Shown here: positions 32,595-44,211 of the stretch, in pieces
Numbering within the stretch: position 1 is the stretch's first letter
How the letters are laid out: every line of letters starts with the position of its first letter
Assembly: GCA_029204225.1 (NCBI GenBank)
Contig: CM055111.1
Coordinates: 191,001 to 255,000, forward strand
DNA length: 64,000 nucleotides
DNA from: Diphasiastrum complanatum
Lineage: Eukaryota > Streptophyta > Lycopodiopsida > Lycopodiales > Lycopodiaceae
Direction of reading: 5' to 3'
The notes under the pieces: generated by a model
Told to the model about the DNA's origin: nothing
The model's input: only the letters and a program-made list of their open reading frames with translations
Database searches by the model: none
Translations under genes and position numbers: made by a program

Positions 32595-33560
32595 ATGATG
32601 AATATTTGTTTCCCATATTTGAAGGACTATGAATTGTCATCTAGCTCTAGTGACGATGACAACATTCACTCCATATCCAAAACAAGATTGGCATACGATG
32701 GGCCACACATAAATCAACTATCGTGTCGTGAGCGTAAGAGATTGAGAGCCATGATGAAAATAGATGAACAACAATGTGCCAAAACAAATCAGCCTCGACG
32801 AGGAAACACTATGTTAGAAACAAGAGGTGAGGCACGAAAAATGTTGAGTGCAATGGGAATGGACTATACATTGGATCAAGCTTGTCCAAAAGATGCATCT
32901 TATATCATGGTCAGTATTGAGGGTTAAAAGCTTGTCCTATATGTGATACACCTCGATATCGAGACGACTTACAAGGGACCACTATCCCATGCAAGGTATT
33001 ACTACACTTTCCAATAATCCCACGATTGCAATGATTGTTTCGTTGCAAGTCTCTTGCAGAACTTGTGAATTGACATGCTAGTCATCGTTCTTCGGATGAG
33101 AACATGAGTGTACCCTCATATTCTCCTACATAGAAACACATTGACAAAGAATATCCATGTTTCGCAAGTGAAACAAGAAATATAAGATTTGGACAAGCAA
33201 CAGACGGCATTATTCGAAAAATGTCAAGCATGTGATCTACTTGGCCAGTGGTGTTGGTCATCTATAACATTCCACCTTGACTAGCATAAAAAAAAAGGAC
33301 ATCTCAAGCTAGCACTTCTAATTCTTGGAAAACATAAAGTAAAAATTATGAATATCTACCTTGCACCATTGATTGAAGAACCTCTATGGAAAGGAGTCCA
33401 AGGATATGACATCTCATGTCCACTTCAAGACAATACATTTTTGTGCGTGCGATTTTAATGTTAAATGCGCCATAGACTAGATGATTGATACACTCCAACA
33501 AGCAAGATCAAAGGGACAATTCGTATCTGACACAATGGGAATTTGCAAGAGGATGTGATT
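32595..33560 (+). pseudogene. CACTA (En/Spm) transposase TNP2-type remnant
   Basis: The frame 32595-32927 ends with SAMGMDYTLDQACPKDASYI. The next frame gives ACPICDTPRYRDD, TTIPCKVLLHFPIIPRLQ, then EYPCFASETRNIRFGQATDG, WPVVLVIYNIPP, and IYLAPLIEEPLWKGVQGYDI. This is the TNP2/Transposase_21 pattern (CPxCxxxRY, YFPLIPRLQR, RNVRLGLATDG, WPVxLxxYNLPP, YLxPLIDEL). Many stops make it a pseudogene. TNP2 is the catalytic transposase of CACTA DNA transposons. It is directly downstream of SET copy 2 and on the same strand. Confidence 0.85.
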
Positions 33561-33668
33561 GGAAGGTTTGTCTATAACTCTCTTTTTTTTAAGAACAATT
33601 TTAATTTGTACGATGATTGATTATTGTTTTAATTACAATCAACATGTGACAATATCAAAAGTATAGTG

Positions 33669-33895
33669 CAATGTGAGCATATGGTCATTCATTATCGCAT
33701 TGAATCAATTGATATGAAACGACGAACTTATGATTGTGGTGTGATGGCATGTTTCCATCAAGAAAGTTGGAGTAGTCCTCGAGATCAAAGTCCATTTTCT
33801 GTAGAGCTTCATTATGTAGGAACCATACAAGCCATATATGAGGTGTGTTTTGGTGAAATGGGTTAATATTTGTTGTTTGACGTGAAATGGTTCAA
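33669..33895 (+). pseudogene. DUF4216 domain of the CACTA protein
   Basis: The frame 33666-33866 reads RIESIDMKRRTYDCGVMACF, SSPRDQSPFSVELHYVGTI and QAIYEVCFGEMG, then after a stop LLFDVKWFKI. DUF4216 has the same order: RTxNxGVxV, D-x-NP, YYGxxxEIxEL, VLFKCxW. This domain follows TNP2 in plant CACTA proteins, which supports the previous entry. Between the two is about 100 bp of T-rich sequence. Confidence 0.75.
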
Positions 33896-34130
33896 AATTA
33901 AATGCATAAGATAGCAGGTTATATTCAACTGATAATAATTCCAATTCGTCAGAGCATAATAATTTGACATAATGATCATTTGATTTTTTGTTCACATTTT
34001 ATTATTAGTCTGTTTTTATTCAAAACCTCCCAAAAAAAATCTCATTTACTTTTAAATTAATCATAAAGTTGTTGTTTATCAATATATTATTCACAATACT
34101 TAAAAAAAAAACAGAAATAAACTTATTTTG

Positions 34131-34195
34131 CCACGCATGGCAAATTTCCTGAGGAAATATCTAAAGTGTGGTATTTTGATATTGCCACGCGTGGC
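34131..34195. repeat. paired palindromes GCCACGCATGGC / GCCACGCGTGGC
   Basis: TTGCCACGCATGGCAAATTT ends near 34146 and TTGCCACGCGTGGCAAATTT ends near 34202; the second is a perfect 16-bp palindrome TTGCCACGCGTGGCAA. Related clusters are at 21531-21595 and 51841-52215. The 33900-34130 stretch is AT-rich with no gene. Confidence 0.6.
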
Positions 34196-34639
34196 AAATT
34201 TTTTTGCAAATGTTAGTGTAAGATCTCCAAGGGACAACCCCTAAGATGAGGATAGAAGAACACAATAGAAGAGACTATGGAGCCAAACCACCCAACCAAT
34301 CCTAGATCAAAACTGGATCTGGCCCCCAAGCCTTGCCATGTGAAGCAAGAGGAAAAGAGAAAACCTTGTAACCTAAACTCAATATGTCGACAAAGAGAAT
34401 CTCTATCTCATTCTATAGAGAATAGAGTCCTATGCATGAAACCTCCATCCAGGTCAACTATAAATAGATCACACCTCTTCATGCAGTCCTCCTGCCTATA
34501 TCCGTCACACAGACATGCAATACTCCATATGTCTCAATTAGAGTGTCTGGGTCCTCTCAAGGTAATTAGTCACGAACATTCCTTGACATGGAATTAAATC
34601 ATGGAGTGACCAATAATCTCGAACACTGGAGGGCCGGTC

Positions 34640-35289
34640 TGTGAAAGATTTCAGATCCTTAACATGCAACCTACTTGAATGATCTTTGGTTAGAAAGAGA
34701 AATACACTACCAATCTCACCAATGTAGAAAAATCAGCATCTACACACAATTTGAGATGCAAATACCAATAGAACTTGATCAAACTTGAATGAAATAATTA
34801 TATACTATTTTTGTCCGTACAAAATCAGCAAGCTATTGTATTTCACACGTGTGGATCCAAAAATAGCAAATATAGATCATTCTACACATAGAATTGCAAG
34901 CAATCACCAAGAAAGTGAACCAATGGATAGTAGAACCCAAGAGAACCATGTATAAGCATGAAATGAGATAGAGAAGAGAGAAGATCACTCTCTCCACGAG
35001 TTATAGCCTTTTATAGCAGGTCCAAACCCTATATGGCCACTTGGCTTTCCCACCAAAATGCTAACCCTACTAATTTTGGGTCTAATTTCGATGTACCCAA
35101 CTACTCAAATTGAATCTACTTAAACTCGCATTCTATCTTTCCCACACTTTAAAAAAAGTGTTTATTCAAATGAAATTTAGACTAATGAACTTTGAAAAGT
35201 CAACCTCTAAGTCTAAAACAAGTTTTGGCCTCAATATGCCAAATATGGAAATGTTGCAAAATGTAATGAAACTGGTTGAATCTTTCACA
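34640..35289 (-). repeat. 3' LTR of element C
   Basis: 650 bp, TGTGAAAGATTTCAG to TTGAATCTTTCACA. The palindrome CACACGTGTG is at 34844-34853. The minus-strand purine tract is at 35290-35299. Confidence 0.9.
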
Positions 35290-35349
35290 CTCCCTCTTCA
35301 ACTAGTTTTAGCATAGACTTTGATAATACTCCAAGTGAAGTCCTATGCT

Positions 35350-36410
35350 TCATGAACAAGTCTTTTCCCAATGCTTTGGTGAAGATATCGCTACACATTC
35401 CCTTGAAGACACATGTTGAAGCTCCACCTTCTTTGCAATGACTCGCTCCCTCACAAAATGATATTGTATCTCAATATGCTTGCTCCTAGCATAGTTTTTG
35501 ACCATAGAACTTTGATACATCATAAGAATGATCTTCTTCCTAAGAATAGATCTCCTTTCAATGATCATGTAATGCTCAAAATAGAAACAACCATAATTGA
35601 TATGGAGAATAGTGTCCACTTGGGATGCTTCATTATTTCTTACATCAATTTTACATGTCAAAATGTGACTAGAACATGAAGAATCAAATAGAATATAGAT
35701 GAAATGATTCCACCATGCTTCCAACACTGAACTCTCTGGAAAAATATAGCAAACAAACAATAAATGTGAGTGATCATCATTTGCTTGCATGTCTCCTCCT
35801 TCTTTGTCCTTTGTTGCCTTGTATCCACCATGATACTCCATGAATGAGCCTCCATTTCCATCTTGCCATAAGATGCCATCAAGCCTTGATGACTTGACCA
35901 TGAATTAGTAACATAATGAGCCTCCAATAGCTTCATTTTCATCAGAAAAACCAGCCAAGAATGCTAGTACAAACCCAACATCAAAACAATGCTCACCAAT
36001 GTAGCTAGGTATACCATATCTTGACAATTTGCACACATCCACATGAAATTGCTCAAACATGAGATAGAACAAGTAAAGTAAACTTGAAAAACACTTCCTT
36101 GCTGCTCCTTTGACCTTACTTGAGTCTTCAATATACCGTAAAAATAGTTCCATAATACCTTTTCCAATTACCTCTCCTTTGATGCTCTTGATTAGCTCCA
36201 AATTGCCAACTTCCCTTTTGACTAGTTGAAGCGCTTTGAGATCAACCTCTTGATCATCAAAGTCATTGAAAAAACTTTGTTTTCCAAATCCAATACTTGA
36301 TTTTACAGCAAGATAACATCCATCCACTTGCATAGCTCCATGTACACAAGAAGATCCTCCAAAAGATGTTCCACTCTTCATAAGAGATCGATACTCAAGA
36401 TCCATTGCTT
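35350..36410 (-). pseudogene. unrecognised module with RNase H tail (element C)
   Basis: The minus-strand frame leaves copia sequence after EYRSLMKSGT (start of RT) and enters HGAMQVDG, DDQEVDLKAL, LIKSIKGEVIG, SKVKGAARKC, HVDVCKLSR, FLAGFSDEN, then after a stop GGSFMEYHGGY and CKIDVRNNEAS. It then returns to copia RNase H at YARSKHIEIQYHFVRERVIA and VELQHVSSREC. The middle corresponds in order to 5202-6480 of element A, with a deletion of about 70 residues. It replaces the RT core and RNase H active site. Function unknown. Confidence 0.6.
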
Positions 36411-37130
36411 GGATGCACTCCTCTTCTTTCCTTGCTTGATCTACACTTGTAGGATCATCCAAAGAAGTTGGGAAAGCAACATAATTTCCATAAACTACTT
36501 GCTTACCGTTTTGATCATATGTGAGCCTTGAAGGTACTTGTCTTTCTCTTGATGTTCTCCTTGGCTTTTGACTTGATGAAGGTCCATCATCACCACCATC
36601 CAAAGTAAGATCCTTCTCATCAACATCAAGAATGTTAGATCCATCCACTCTACCATCAATCATGCTTTAAGACACCTTTGGAATGTTCCCCTCATCAAAA
36701 ATGACATCTCTACCAACAATCACTTTGTTAGTAGAAGGAATGTAAACCTTGTAGGCTTTACTCACCTCACTATATCCAACAAAAATACCTCTTCTTGAAG
36801 ATGGATCCTCCTTGGTCCTATCATCAAGAGTAATGTTGACATAGCATGTGCATCCAAAGGTTCTTAGAAAGTTGACACTCTGCCTCCTCTTGAATAGCAT
36901 CTCAAAAGGTGTCCTTCCATCCAAAATAGCACTCGTCCACCTATTGCACAAGAAATTGGCACACAATAAAGCTTGATCCCAAAATGGTTTGTCAAGATTA
37001 GCACTTAACCTCACAGCTTTAGCACTTTCACATAAAGTCCTATTCTTCCTTTCAGCCACTCCATTTTGTTGTGGGGTCCTTGATGTTGTATACTCCCTCT
37101 TGATCCATTGCTCATCACAAAAGGCCTTGA
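36411..37130 (-). pseudogene. copia integrase C-terminal part of element C
   Basis: The frame 36667-37059 begins NGVAERKNRTLCESAKAVR (37059) and includes LCANFLCNRWTSAILDG, TPFEMLFKRRQSV, FGCTCYVNI and SNKVIVGRDVIFDEG. It is followed by the linker at 36411-36663 (SRERQVPSRLTYDQNGKQV, ECIQAMDLEYRSLM). Upstream to 37130 the minus strand reads CDEQWIKREYTTSRTPQQNG. Its proper N-terminal half is the inverted block ending at 39206. Confidence 0.85.
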
Positions 37131-37136
37131 ACTTGT

Positions 37137-37539
37137 TATACTGGATTTGGCCAATTTTTTGATCATTGGATCAGCGTAAGTGGTGGCTTATAGATTGCAT
37201 ATCAAATTTTCAACATTTGCATGTAGATTTGGAATAGTCAATTTTTTATGATTTTGTCAAAACCCTAATTTTGATTGAATCTCTAGATAGTGAGGTTGCT
37301 GGACTTCATTTGAGTGTGTTTCAATCATAGGAAGTGGCAAAAGTCATTAGATTGAGGATAGATCATAGGTTGATCAAGATTCCATGATTCTATGTGTTGA
37401 TTTGCTTGGATAAGTGCTAGAAGAGAATTTGTGAGATAGTTTCAAATCTTGGTGATTTCTTTTGAAAGCATTTGTTGTTATTCAAAGGAGTGCTTTGTGC
37501 ATTGAAGTAGATTGAAAGAGAAGATCGGATCATTGCTAC
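37137..37539 (+). other. inverted leader of element C
   Basis: Homologous to the reverse complement of 59036-59380, the leader of another copy of this family. Here it lies on the plus strand because it is inside the inverted block. Confidence 0.75.
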
Positions 37540-38150
37540 ATGGCAACGTCAATCGGAGTCATGTTGGAAGCCAATGATAGGCTTACCTCAAGTAACTATT
37601 CATTGTGAAAAGTGAGGATGGAGTCACTTCTTGAGATGAATGATGTTTCGGATATTGTTGTAGGCTTGGAGGAGAGACCAACAACACAACAAGATCAATT
37701 GAGGTATGACAAGAGGGCCAAGAAGGCTCTACACATGGTAAAGATGAATGTTGGTAAGTGTACATCATCTTTGAAAGCTTGGAATTCATTGAAGAAGCTT
37801 TATGAATCCAAGTCTACTTCTAGAGTGTTGACTCTAAGAAGGCAAATCTTTTCTTGTTTGCAAAAGAATGAAGAAAGTCCAAGTACTTTTGTTTTGAGAA
37901 TGAAAGCATTGAATGATGAGTTAGCTTGCATAGATGAAAGCATTAAGGAAGGAGAGCTTATTCAAGTGATTCTTAATGGCTTGTTGGATGCTCATGCTAA
38001 CATTGTTCAAAGTATTGCTATTCAAAAGACTTTGCCAAGTTTGATGGATCTTCAAGAAATCTTGATCAATGAGGAATATAGGCTTCAAGCAAGAGGTGGA
38101 TCTAGAAGGGCAAATTCAAGGGCAAAACCAAAAGCAAGTGGCCTAAAGGG
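37540..38150 (+). pseudogene. copia gag of element C (inverted block)
   Basis: The start codon at 37540 gives MATSIGVMLEANDRLTSSNY, then a TGA where Trp is expected, then KVRMESLLEMND. The UBN2 core follows: LKAWNSLKKLYESKSTSRVL, LQKNEESPSTFVLRMKALND and ELIQVILNGLLDAHANI. A one-base shift near 38105 separates it from the zinc-knuckle/protease frame. Gag would form the particle shell. Strand is opposite to the element because of the inversion. Confidence 0.85.
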
Positions 38151-39206
38151 CAAGATCAAATGGATGCTTCTTCAGGTGGCAAAAAGAAGAAGGATAATTC
38201 AAAGCTCAAGTGCTTCTATTGTGGCATCAAAGGACACTTTGCAAGTGAGTGCTACAAGAAGAAGAGAGATCAAGGAGACAAGCAAGGTAATCTTACTCTT
38301 GATGAGGATGGTTTGGATGTTCAAGATGCAAATGATGATGCTTTCGTGATGACTTCATGTATGCTTGCTAATGATGGAGATCTAGATCCTTGGTGGATTG
38401 ATAGTGCAACAAGTTCACACATAACCTTTCACAATGAGTACTTCACTTCTTTGTTGGCATATGGAGATGACAAGAGGGTGATCTACGCGACCAATGATGG
38501 TGAGTGTGCAATCAAAGGGGTTGGCACAATTCCTATTTCTCTCTCTACAAATAGGAATGTTCATTTGGAGGATGTCTTGTTTATTCCATCTATTACCAAG
38601 AATTTTCTTAGTGTGGGTCAAATGCTAAGTAAGGGCCTCAAGGTGGAGTTTGATGGAGATGCTTGTTTGATCAAAAGGAAGGATGTCTTGATTGGAAAAG
38701 GTAAAAGACAAGGGAAGTTGTTCAAACTTGATGCTTGTGTTATTGCTAACCAAGTTGGATGTGTTGCAAGGGAGCAAAGTTCTATTCAAGAGGTTTGGCA
38801 CAAAAGGATGGGACACCTCAACTTCAAGTTATTGGAGGTAATGGCAAGGAAGAAGTTTGTGATTGGTCTTCCAAGTTCCTTAAGTAATGACAAGCATGTT
38901 TGTGAGTCTTGTGCTTTGTCTAAGTCACATAGACTACCTTATACTAGATCTATTTCTAGATCTACAAAGCCTTTTCAACTTGTACATTTGGATATTCATG
39001 GATTTACTACAATTAGCAATAGTGGAGCTAAGATGTATGTAACATTCATTGATGATTTTAGTAGATTTTGTTGGATCTATCTACTAAAGAGCAAGGATGA
39101 AGTGTATGATGTCTTTGTCAAGTTCAAGAATGCAAGGGAGAACCAATTTTCCACAAAGATCAAGTTCTTGAGAGGTGACAATGGTGGTGAGTACATATCA
39201 AACAGA
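38151..39206 (+). pseudogene. copia zinc knuckle, protease and integrase start of element C (inverted block)
   Basis: The frame 38160-39224 has a good zinc knuckle (CFYCGIKGHFASEC), protease with DSATSSH in place of DSGASSH, LSVGQM, pre-integrase WHKRMGHLNFK, the zinc site CESCALSKSHRLPY, and the catalytic start LDIHGF, FIDDFSRFCWIY and LRGDNGGEYISN. It then stops matching at about 39206, the inversion junction. The natural continuation is on the minus strand at 37130. Confidence 0.9.
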
Positions 39207-39353
39207 ATCGAACAAGTATATTGACCTATTTAATGTTTTGATCTACAAAAGATCCAATCTACAAAAGCAAAATCCTCTCTAGCATGCTCTAGACTTGATA
39301 TTTTTACCAAATCATTGATAGATCTGATTTCCTCCTTCATAACCTGAAACACA
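39207..39353 (-). other. leader start of element C (non-inverted)
   Basis: On the minus strand this follows the primer site and matches 59395-59563. It ends at the inversion junction. Confidence 0.7.
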
Positions 39354-39366
39354 AGCTCTGATACCA
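39354..39366 (-). other. primer-binding site of element C
   Basis: The minus strand reads TGGTATCAGAGCT directly after the LTR, tRNA-iMet type. Confidence 0.85.
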
Positions 39367-40016
39367 TGTAAAAGATTTTAGATCCTTAAGATCCAATCTA
39401 CTTGAATGATCTTTGGTTAGAAAGAGAAATACACTACCAATCTCACCAATGTAGAAAAATCAGCATCTACACATAATTTGAGATGCAAACACTAATAGAA
39501 CTTGATCAAACTTGAATGAAATGATTATGTACTGTTGTTGTCCGTACAAACCCAGCAAGCTACTGTATTTCACACGTGTGGATCCAAAAATAGCAAATAT
39601 AGATCATTCTACACATAGAATTGCAAGCAATCACCAAGATAGTGCACCAATGGATAGTAGAACCCAAGAGAACCATGTATAAGCATGAAATGAGATAGAG
39701 AAGAGAGAAGATCACTCTCTCCACGAGTTACATCCTTTTATAACAGGTCCAAACCCTATTTGACCACTTGGCTTTCTCACCAGAATGCTAACCCTACTAG
39801 TTTTGGGTCTAGATTCAATGTACCCAACTATTCAAATTGAATCTACTCAAACTCGCATTCTATCTTTTCCACACTTTCAAGAAAGTTTCTATTCAAATGA
39901 AATTTAGACTAATGAACTTTGAAAAGTCAACCTCTAAGTCTAAAACAAGTTTTGGCCTCAATATGCCAAATATGGAAATATTGCAAAATGTGATGAAACT
40001 AGTTGAATCTTTCACA
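39367..40016 (-). repeat. 5' LTR of element C
   Basis: 650 bp, TGTAAAAGATTTTAG to TTGAATCTTTCACA, partner of 34640-35289. CACACGTGTG is at 39571-39580. Confidence 0.9.
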
Positions 40017-40069
40017 CGGTCTACCATATTAGGACTACTCCAGGTCCTTAACCGAATATGGCCAAAACA

Positions 40070-40082
40070 TTCTTCCCTCCTT
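40070..40082 (-). other. polypurine tract of family E element
   Basis: Plus-strand TTCTTCCCTCCTT is AAGGAGGGAAGAA on the minus strand and abuts the TG start of the interrupted LTR. Confidence 0.65.
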
Positions 40083-43000
40083 AAACTGCTTCTATCCTTA
40101 GAAGCTACTCAAGACAAGAAAAGAATTACAAGAACAGTTTCTTTAACTTTCAATATTAACCGAGAAAATCATTATTCTTAGTTTGACTTCCATATCAAAC
40201 AATCACTTATAGATAAATGTATTTTGAATCGTTAACCTCTGTTCTGGAGTATGACTCAAGTTTGAAAAATACACTAAACAATAAGTTTCTCAACTAAGTT
40301 ACACTCAAAACAAGTTAGTAACATCACCTTCATGTAAAACACTTACATGAACCACTGAGTAAAATATTCCCTAACTTAGGAGATTAAAGTTAAAGAAAAG
40401 AAATAATAATCACAGTCTGAAGTTATCTACAAACTCTGGCAAACAATTTATAAAAAGCTTCCAAGTACAACTATCCTTAGAATCCAATTCTAAGATATAA
40501 TAATTCATTTACCTAGAATCTCTAGGAGAATCATTAAGATATAGAATGATCAAAACTCAACTCCAAGTATCCCAGATACTCTTTTGAGTTAAATGCTCTT
40601 ATTTCTAACACCAAATACTAGAAAATAACATTCATTCATCTTAATAGACTTGTCTGTCTCCTATGATAACTGGAGATCCAATCAAATGAAAAACTATACT
40701 CGAGCATCTAAATACCATAAATTGTAGCAGAATAGCATCTACTAGATAAATTAGATAATGTCTGTGAGATCCATAGGTTCTCAATCATAATACTGGAGTA
40801 GAGAGATTCCAAACACTGATCTGAATTTTTACTCAAATAATAGATCAAGAATTAATCATCACACTCAAGAATCATCACCATTCCTTTGAATCCTCTGACA
40901 AGAATTAAGTATCTATGTATGATTCATCAATCATAAATATTTAGATTCATATGATTCATCAATCATAATTTTCTGGAATCCAAAATCATAATCATTTACA
41001 GGATACTGGAGTACATGTCCAACATAACTCAGAAAAAATAAGAATCATTCCAAAATCTTTCCCAACAGAAACAATATTCTCCCATTAGAATTCTTTAACT
41101 GAAATGCAAGATTTAAGTTATATAAACCACTGGTAATTAAAGAGTAAATGCATACCAAAATGACAATCATTTTCAACTGCAAAAAATCTTAGATTACAAT
41201 CTAGAATCACATCTATATACTCAAAGTCCTATTGAATATCAATTTAGTTATTATTCTTGAATTCATTATGATTCGTTATCCAATTGAGCACTCTAGAATA
41301 CAATCACTAATGAGCTGAGTCTATTCCTTAACTAAGGAATACTCTTTTCCAAAAATATTGTATATCTAATGCACACAATTTTAACTGATGAATCCAAATG
41401 ATTCACTAATCATGCGTCTTACAAGCAATATAAATCAAAATTATCAGTTCTTGATGAATCCACATCACACTGATCATTTTACCAATTAACTACATCTTGG
41501 AGTAATTAACTGAAGTTAATTGCCCATGATTCAGAAATCTCAAATGTCTAGATGAGAAATTCAATTATACTAGTATGACACCACATTTAGATCCTTACCC
41601 AAATCATTTATAAGTTAATCCATAGATCTTCCTTTCAAATATTTGTTAACTCTGCAAGTTTCTATCAATATAATACTTGATCATATGTCTATGTTTACCG
41701 ACTAGGTTAAGTGCACCAAATAACTCTAGTAACTAGGAATACACAGTAGATTCATACAAGATTAATCGTGCACATATGTGAATAATCTCACTATGACCCA
41801 GTACATAAACACATTTTTATCTAGCAGAATCCTCCAAAACCCACATATGTTACTTACATATCTCACTGAGATCTTGTAATTCAGCTACAAAATATTCTAT
41901 TTCTCATGAGTAAATAACATATCCAAATAAATCTCTGAGACGAATAAAATTCATTCTCAGCAGTTTTCCAATCCAACTTCCTCTAATAGCATAATTTCTT
42001 CCATTCAATCAACCCTTCTCTGATCCTAGTACTAAAACTAATATTAGGTTGATCTAGTACAAAACTCTTAGACTTAAATCCTGATCAAACTTACTTCTAT
42101 TCCAATCAAAATGGAATTAGTAACCTTAACCTTTTACCATACTACTTAAAGCTACCTTAACTTTTCAGATTGTCGACACAATCCCTAGAGAATTTCTTTT
42201 ATTCAAAAAGTTCCAATTAGGTATCTTACTCTGAATCTATCCGAAATTACTTTCAGACCAGATCTCATTTCTATACCATAGTTGGTTCTCTTCCAAAAAC
42301 TATGCAACCTACAGATTCTCAAATAGAGTTTTATCCCACCACTTCACCTCTCATTTTAATGAAATTATAAACTTCAATAAAAGTTAACTGGAAAGATGAT
42401 ATATGAAAATATTTAAATCCAAGAAAAGTCAATAATAAGTGCTTCCACTAAAAGATTCACTCTATTACAAATAAAACTTTTCTTTTATTTTTAACTCGAG
42501 TGATAGAAACTACCATTCCATCCAAATCCATTTATGCACAAAGAGATATTCTAGGTTTAAGAAATTGAAACACTTTCACCTTAGAATTCATCTGAATTCA
42601 AAGTCTATTCACACAAGTAGTAATTTATATGACATAACAGTCTTTCAGAAGAATAACTTCATGCTGGAAAGAATCATATAAACCAGTTTGATGTCTTTTA
42701 TTTGAGAAATTACTAATAAGTAAATGATTAATTAAGAGAGCGAGAAATAGATTTGAGGGCCTATGATTTTGTAAATAATGAGATACCACTTTGGGATCTA
42801 GATTAAACCTCAAAATTTTCCAAAATACTCCACATTTGATCAAACGGTTTTATTTTTCTCATATAATATTGTTTTAGTAATATTGGGAGAATTTCTTGAT
42901 TTTGGAATAGATTAATTTTTCTCTCTTTCCTCTCTAGTACATGCTTGTGTGCTTGAACTTAAGTTCGAGCATAGGTCTTTGTCAATTTTGTGTGATTGAA

Positions 43001-44190
43001 CTTAATTTTGAACATATGACCTCATAAAAAAAAGAATGGGACTTGGGATTGTCCCAAAATTACTAAAACAATGTTATATCGCGACTAGGTACTAAAACAC
43101 ACCATTGATCATCAGATTTTTACAGTCCTAGAATTCCCTTTTCAAAATTACGGATGTCTCATACCATCTTCTAGAAAGTCCTTAACCGCTTTCTCTGATA
43201 TTCTAGAGATCCATTGATCATCTAGATGTCCTATAATCCATATAGGAAAATTATATCTTGTTCCCAAAACTAGAAAATCCCTTTATTTGGATGACTGACA
43301 TGCCTATCAAATGGATACCACAATCCACACCTGATCTTGTGATTTAAACAGAAGAATTAACATGGTTCAATATTACATTATGATCCTTTCTAATTAATGA
43401 TAAGCTTCGAATCCCTCTGGATCCAAGAGCATTAACTCTAGGGACAAGCTTCTATCAATTAACAGATCCAACTTCCCTCCTTAGAATTTTCAGTTCCTTG
43501 AAAATCTTTCAACTAAGGTACCAAGAAGACATAACGACATTAGTAAATGTTCAAAATTAATTATTGTAGGAAAATAAATCAAAACAATTTCATTTCTATC
43601 CTATAACCAGTATTAAGCAATTATTTCTAGGGATTATCCTAAAATCCTAATTACGAAATACATTTTTTGTTTACACTTACTACCTCTGATGTTCACTCTT
43701 CTTCTCTCAGAATTTTCAGTTCCTTGAAAATCTTTTAGCTAAGGTATCAAGAAGATGTAACGACATTAGTAGATGTTTAAAATTAATTACTATAGGAAAA
43801 AAAAATTTGAAACAATTTCATTTCTATTTTATACTTGGATTGAATAATTGATATACCAAAAATCAACTATCAGTATAAAAAACACTACTAGTCTGATTCT
43901 TTGAATATAATTCACCATAGGATTTAATTGAAAATGAAATCAATTTTTTATCAATTACTATTATTATGATTTTTTCCAATAAAATTGGACTATTCTTCCT
44001 TTTCGGTTACTAGCGTAAGAATTACTTCGTTAAAGTTATCTGTAATTAATGAAAATTTCATAAAATTTGGATTTGGGTACTTTGTATTCACTACAAATAA
44101 TCTTGTCGAATAAAGATCATCAAAATCACAATAACCAACTAACCGGTGTTCTACCGATTTGAAAAGGAGAAAATAAAACACAATTTAACT
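40083..44190. other. 4.1 kb AT-rich stretch without a recognisable gene
   Basis: No open frame longer than about 75 codons and no retroelement motif is visible on either strand. From the purine tract at 40070-40082 it should contain the 3' internal part of a minus-strand family E element, so it may be a long untranslated region or decayed coding sequence. The 43483-43836 direct repeat is inside. Confidence 0.5.
43483..43836. repeat. direct repeat, two units of about 125 bp
   Basis: AGAATTTTCAGTTCCTTGAA starts at 43483 and again at 43709. Both units continue through AAGAAGA and AACGACATTAGTA to CAATTTCATTTCTAT, with several differences, about 226 bp apart. Confidence 0.8.
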
Positions 44191-44211
44191 TTATTCACTG
44201 GGAGTACCAAT

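Larger units (their letters stand above)
31213..32795 (+). repeat. SET-domain gene copy 2 (direct repeat unit)
   Basis: It is homologous to 27513-29115 in the same orientation, about 3.7 kb downstream. It is the better-preserved copy and is followed immediately by CACTA transposase sequence. Confidence 0.75.
34640..40016 (-). mobile_element. copia LTR retrotransposon C (non-autonomous, internally inverted)
   Basis: Two 650-bp LTRs (34640-35289, 39367-40016) differ by only a few percent by eye. The 5-bp target-site duplication CGGTC is perfect (34635-34639 and 40017-40021). The primer site and purine tract both place transcription on the minus strand. Inside, 37137-39206 (leader, gag, protease, integrase start) is inverted relative to the rest. 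RT and most of RNase H are replaced by the module shared with element A. The element therefore cannot encode a functional polyprotein. Confidence 0.92.
34217..40069 (-). repeat. family E LTR interrupted by element C
   Basis: Pieces 34217-34639 and 40022-40069 together form a 471-bp LTR. On the minus strand it begins TGTTTTGGCCATATTCGG and ends GGAGATCTTACA. It matches the plus-strand LTRs at 48618 and 52223. A purine tract at 40070-40082 (minus strand) abuts its start, so it is a 3' LTR of a minus-strand element whose body would lie to the right. Element C splits it, duplicating CGGTC. Confidence 0.85.
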
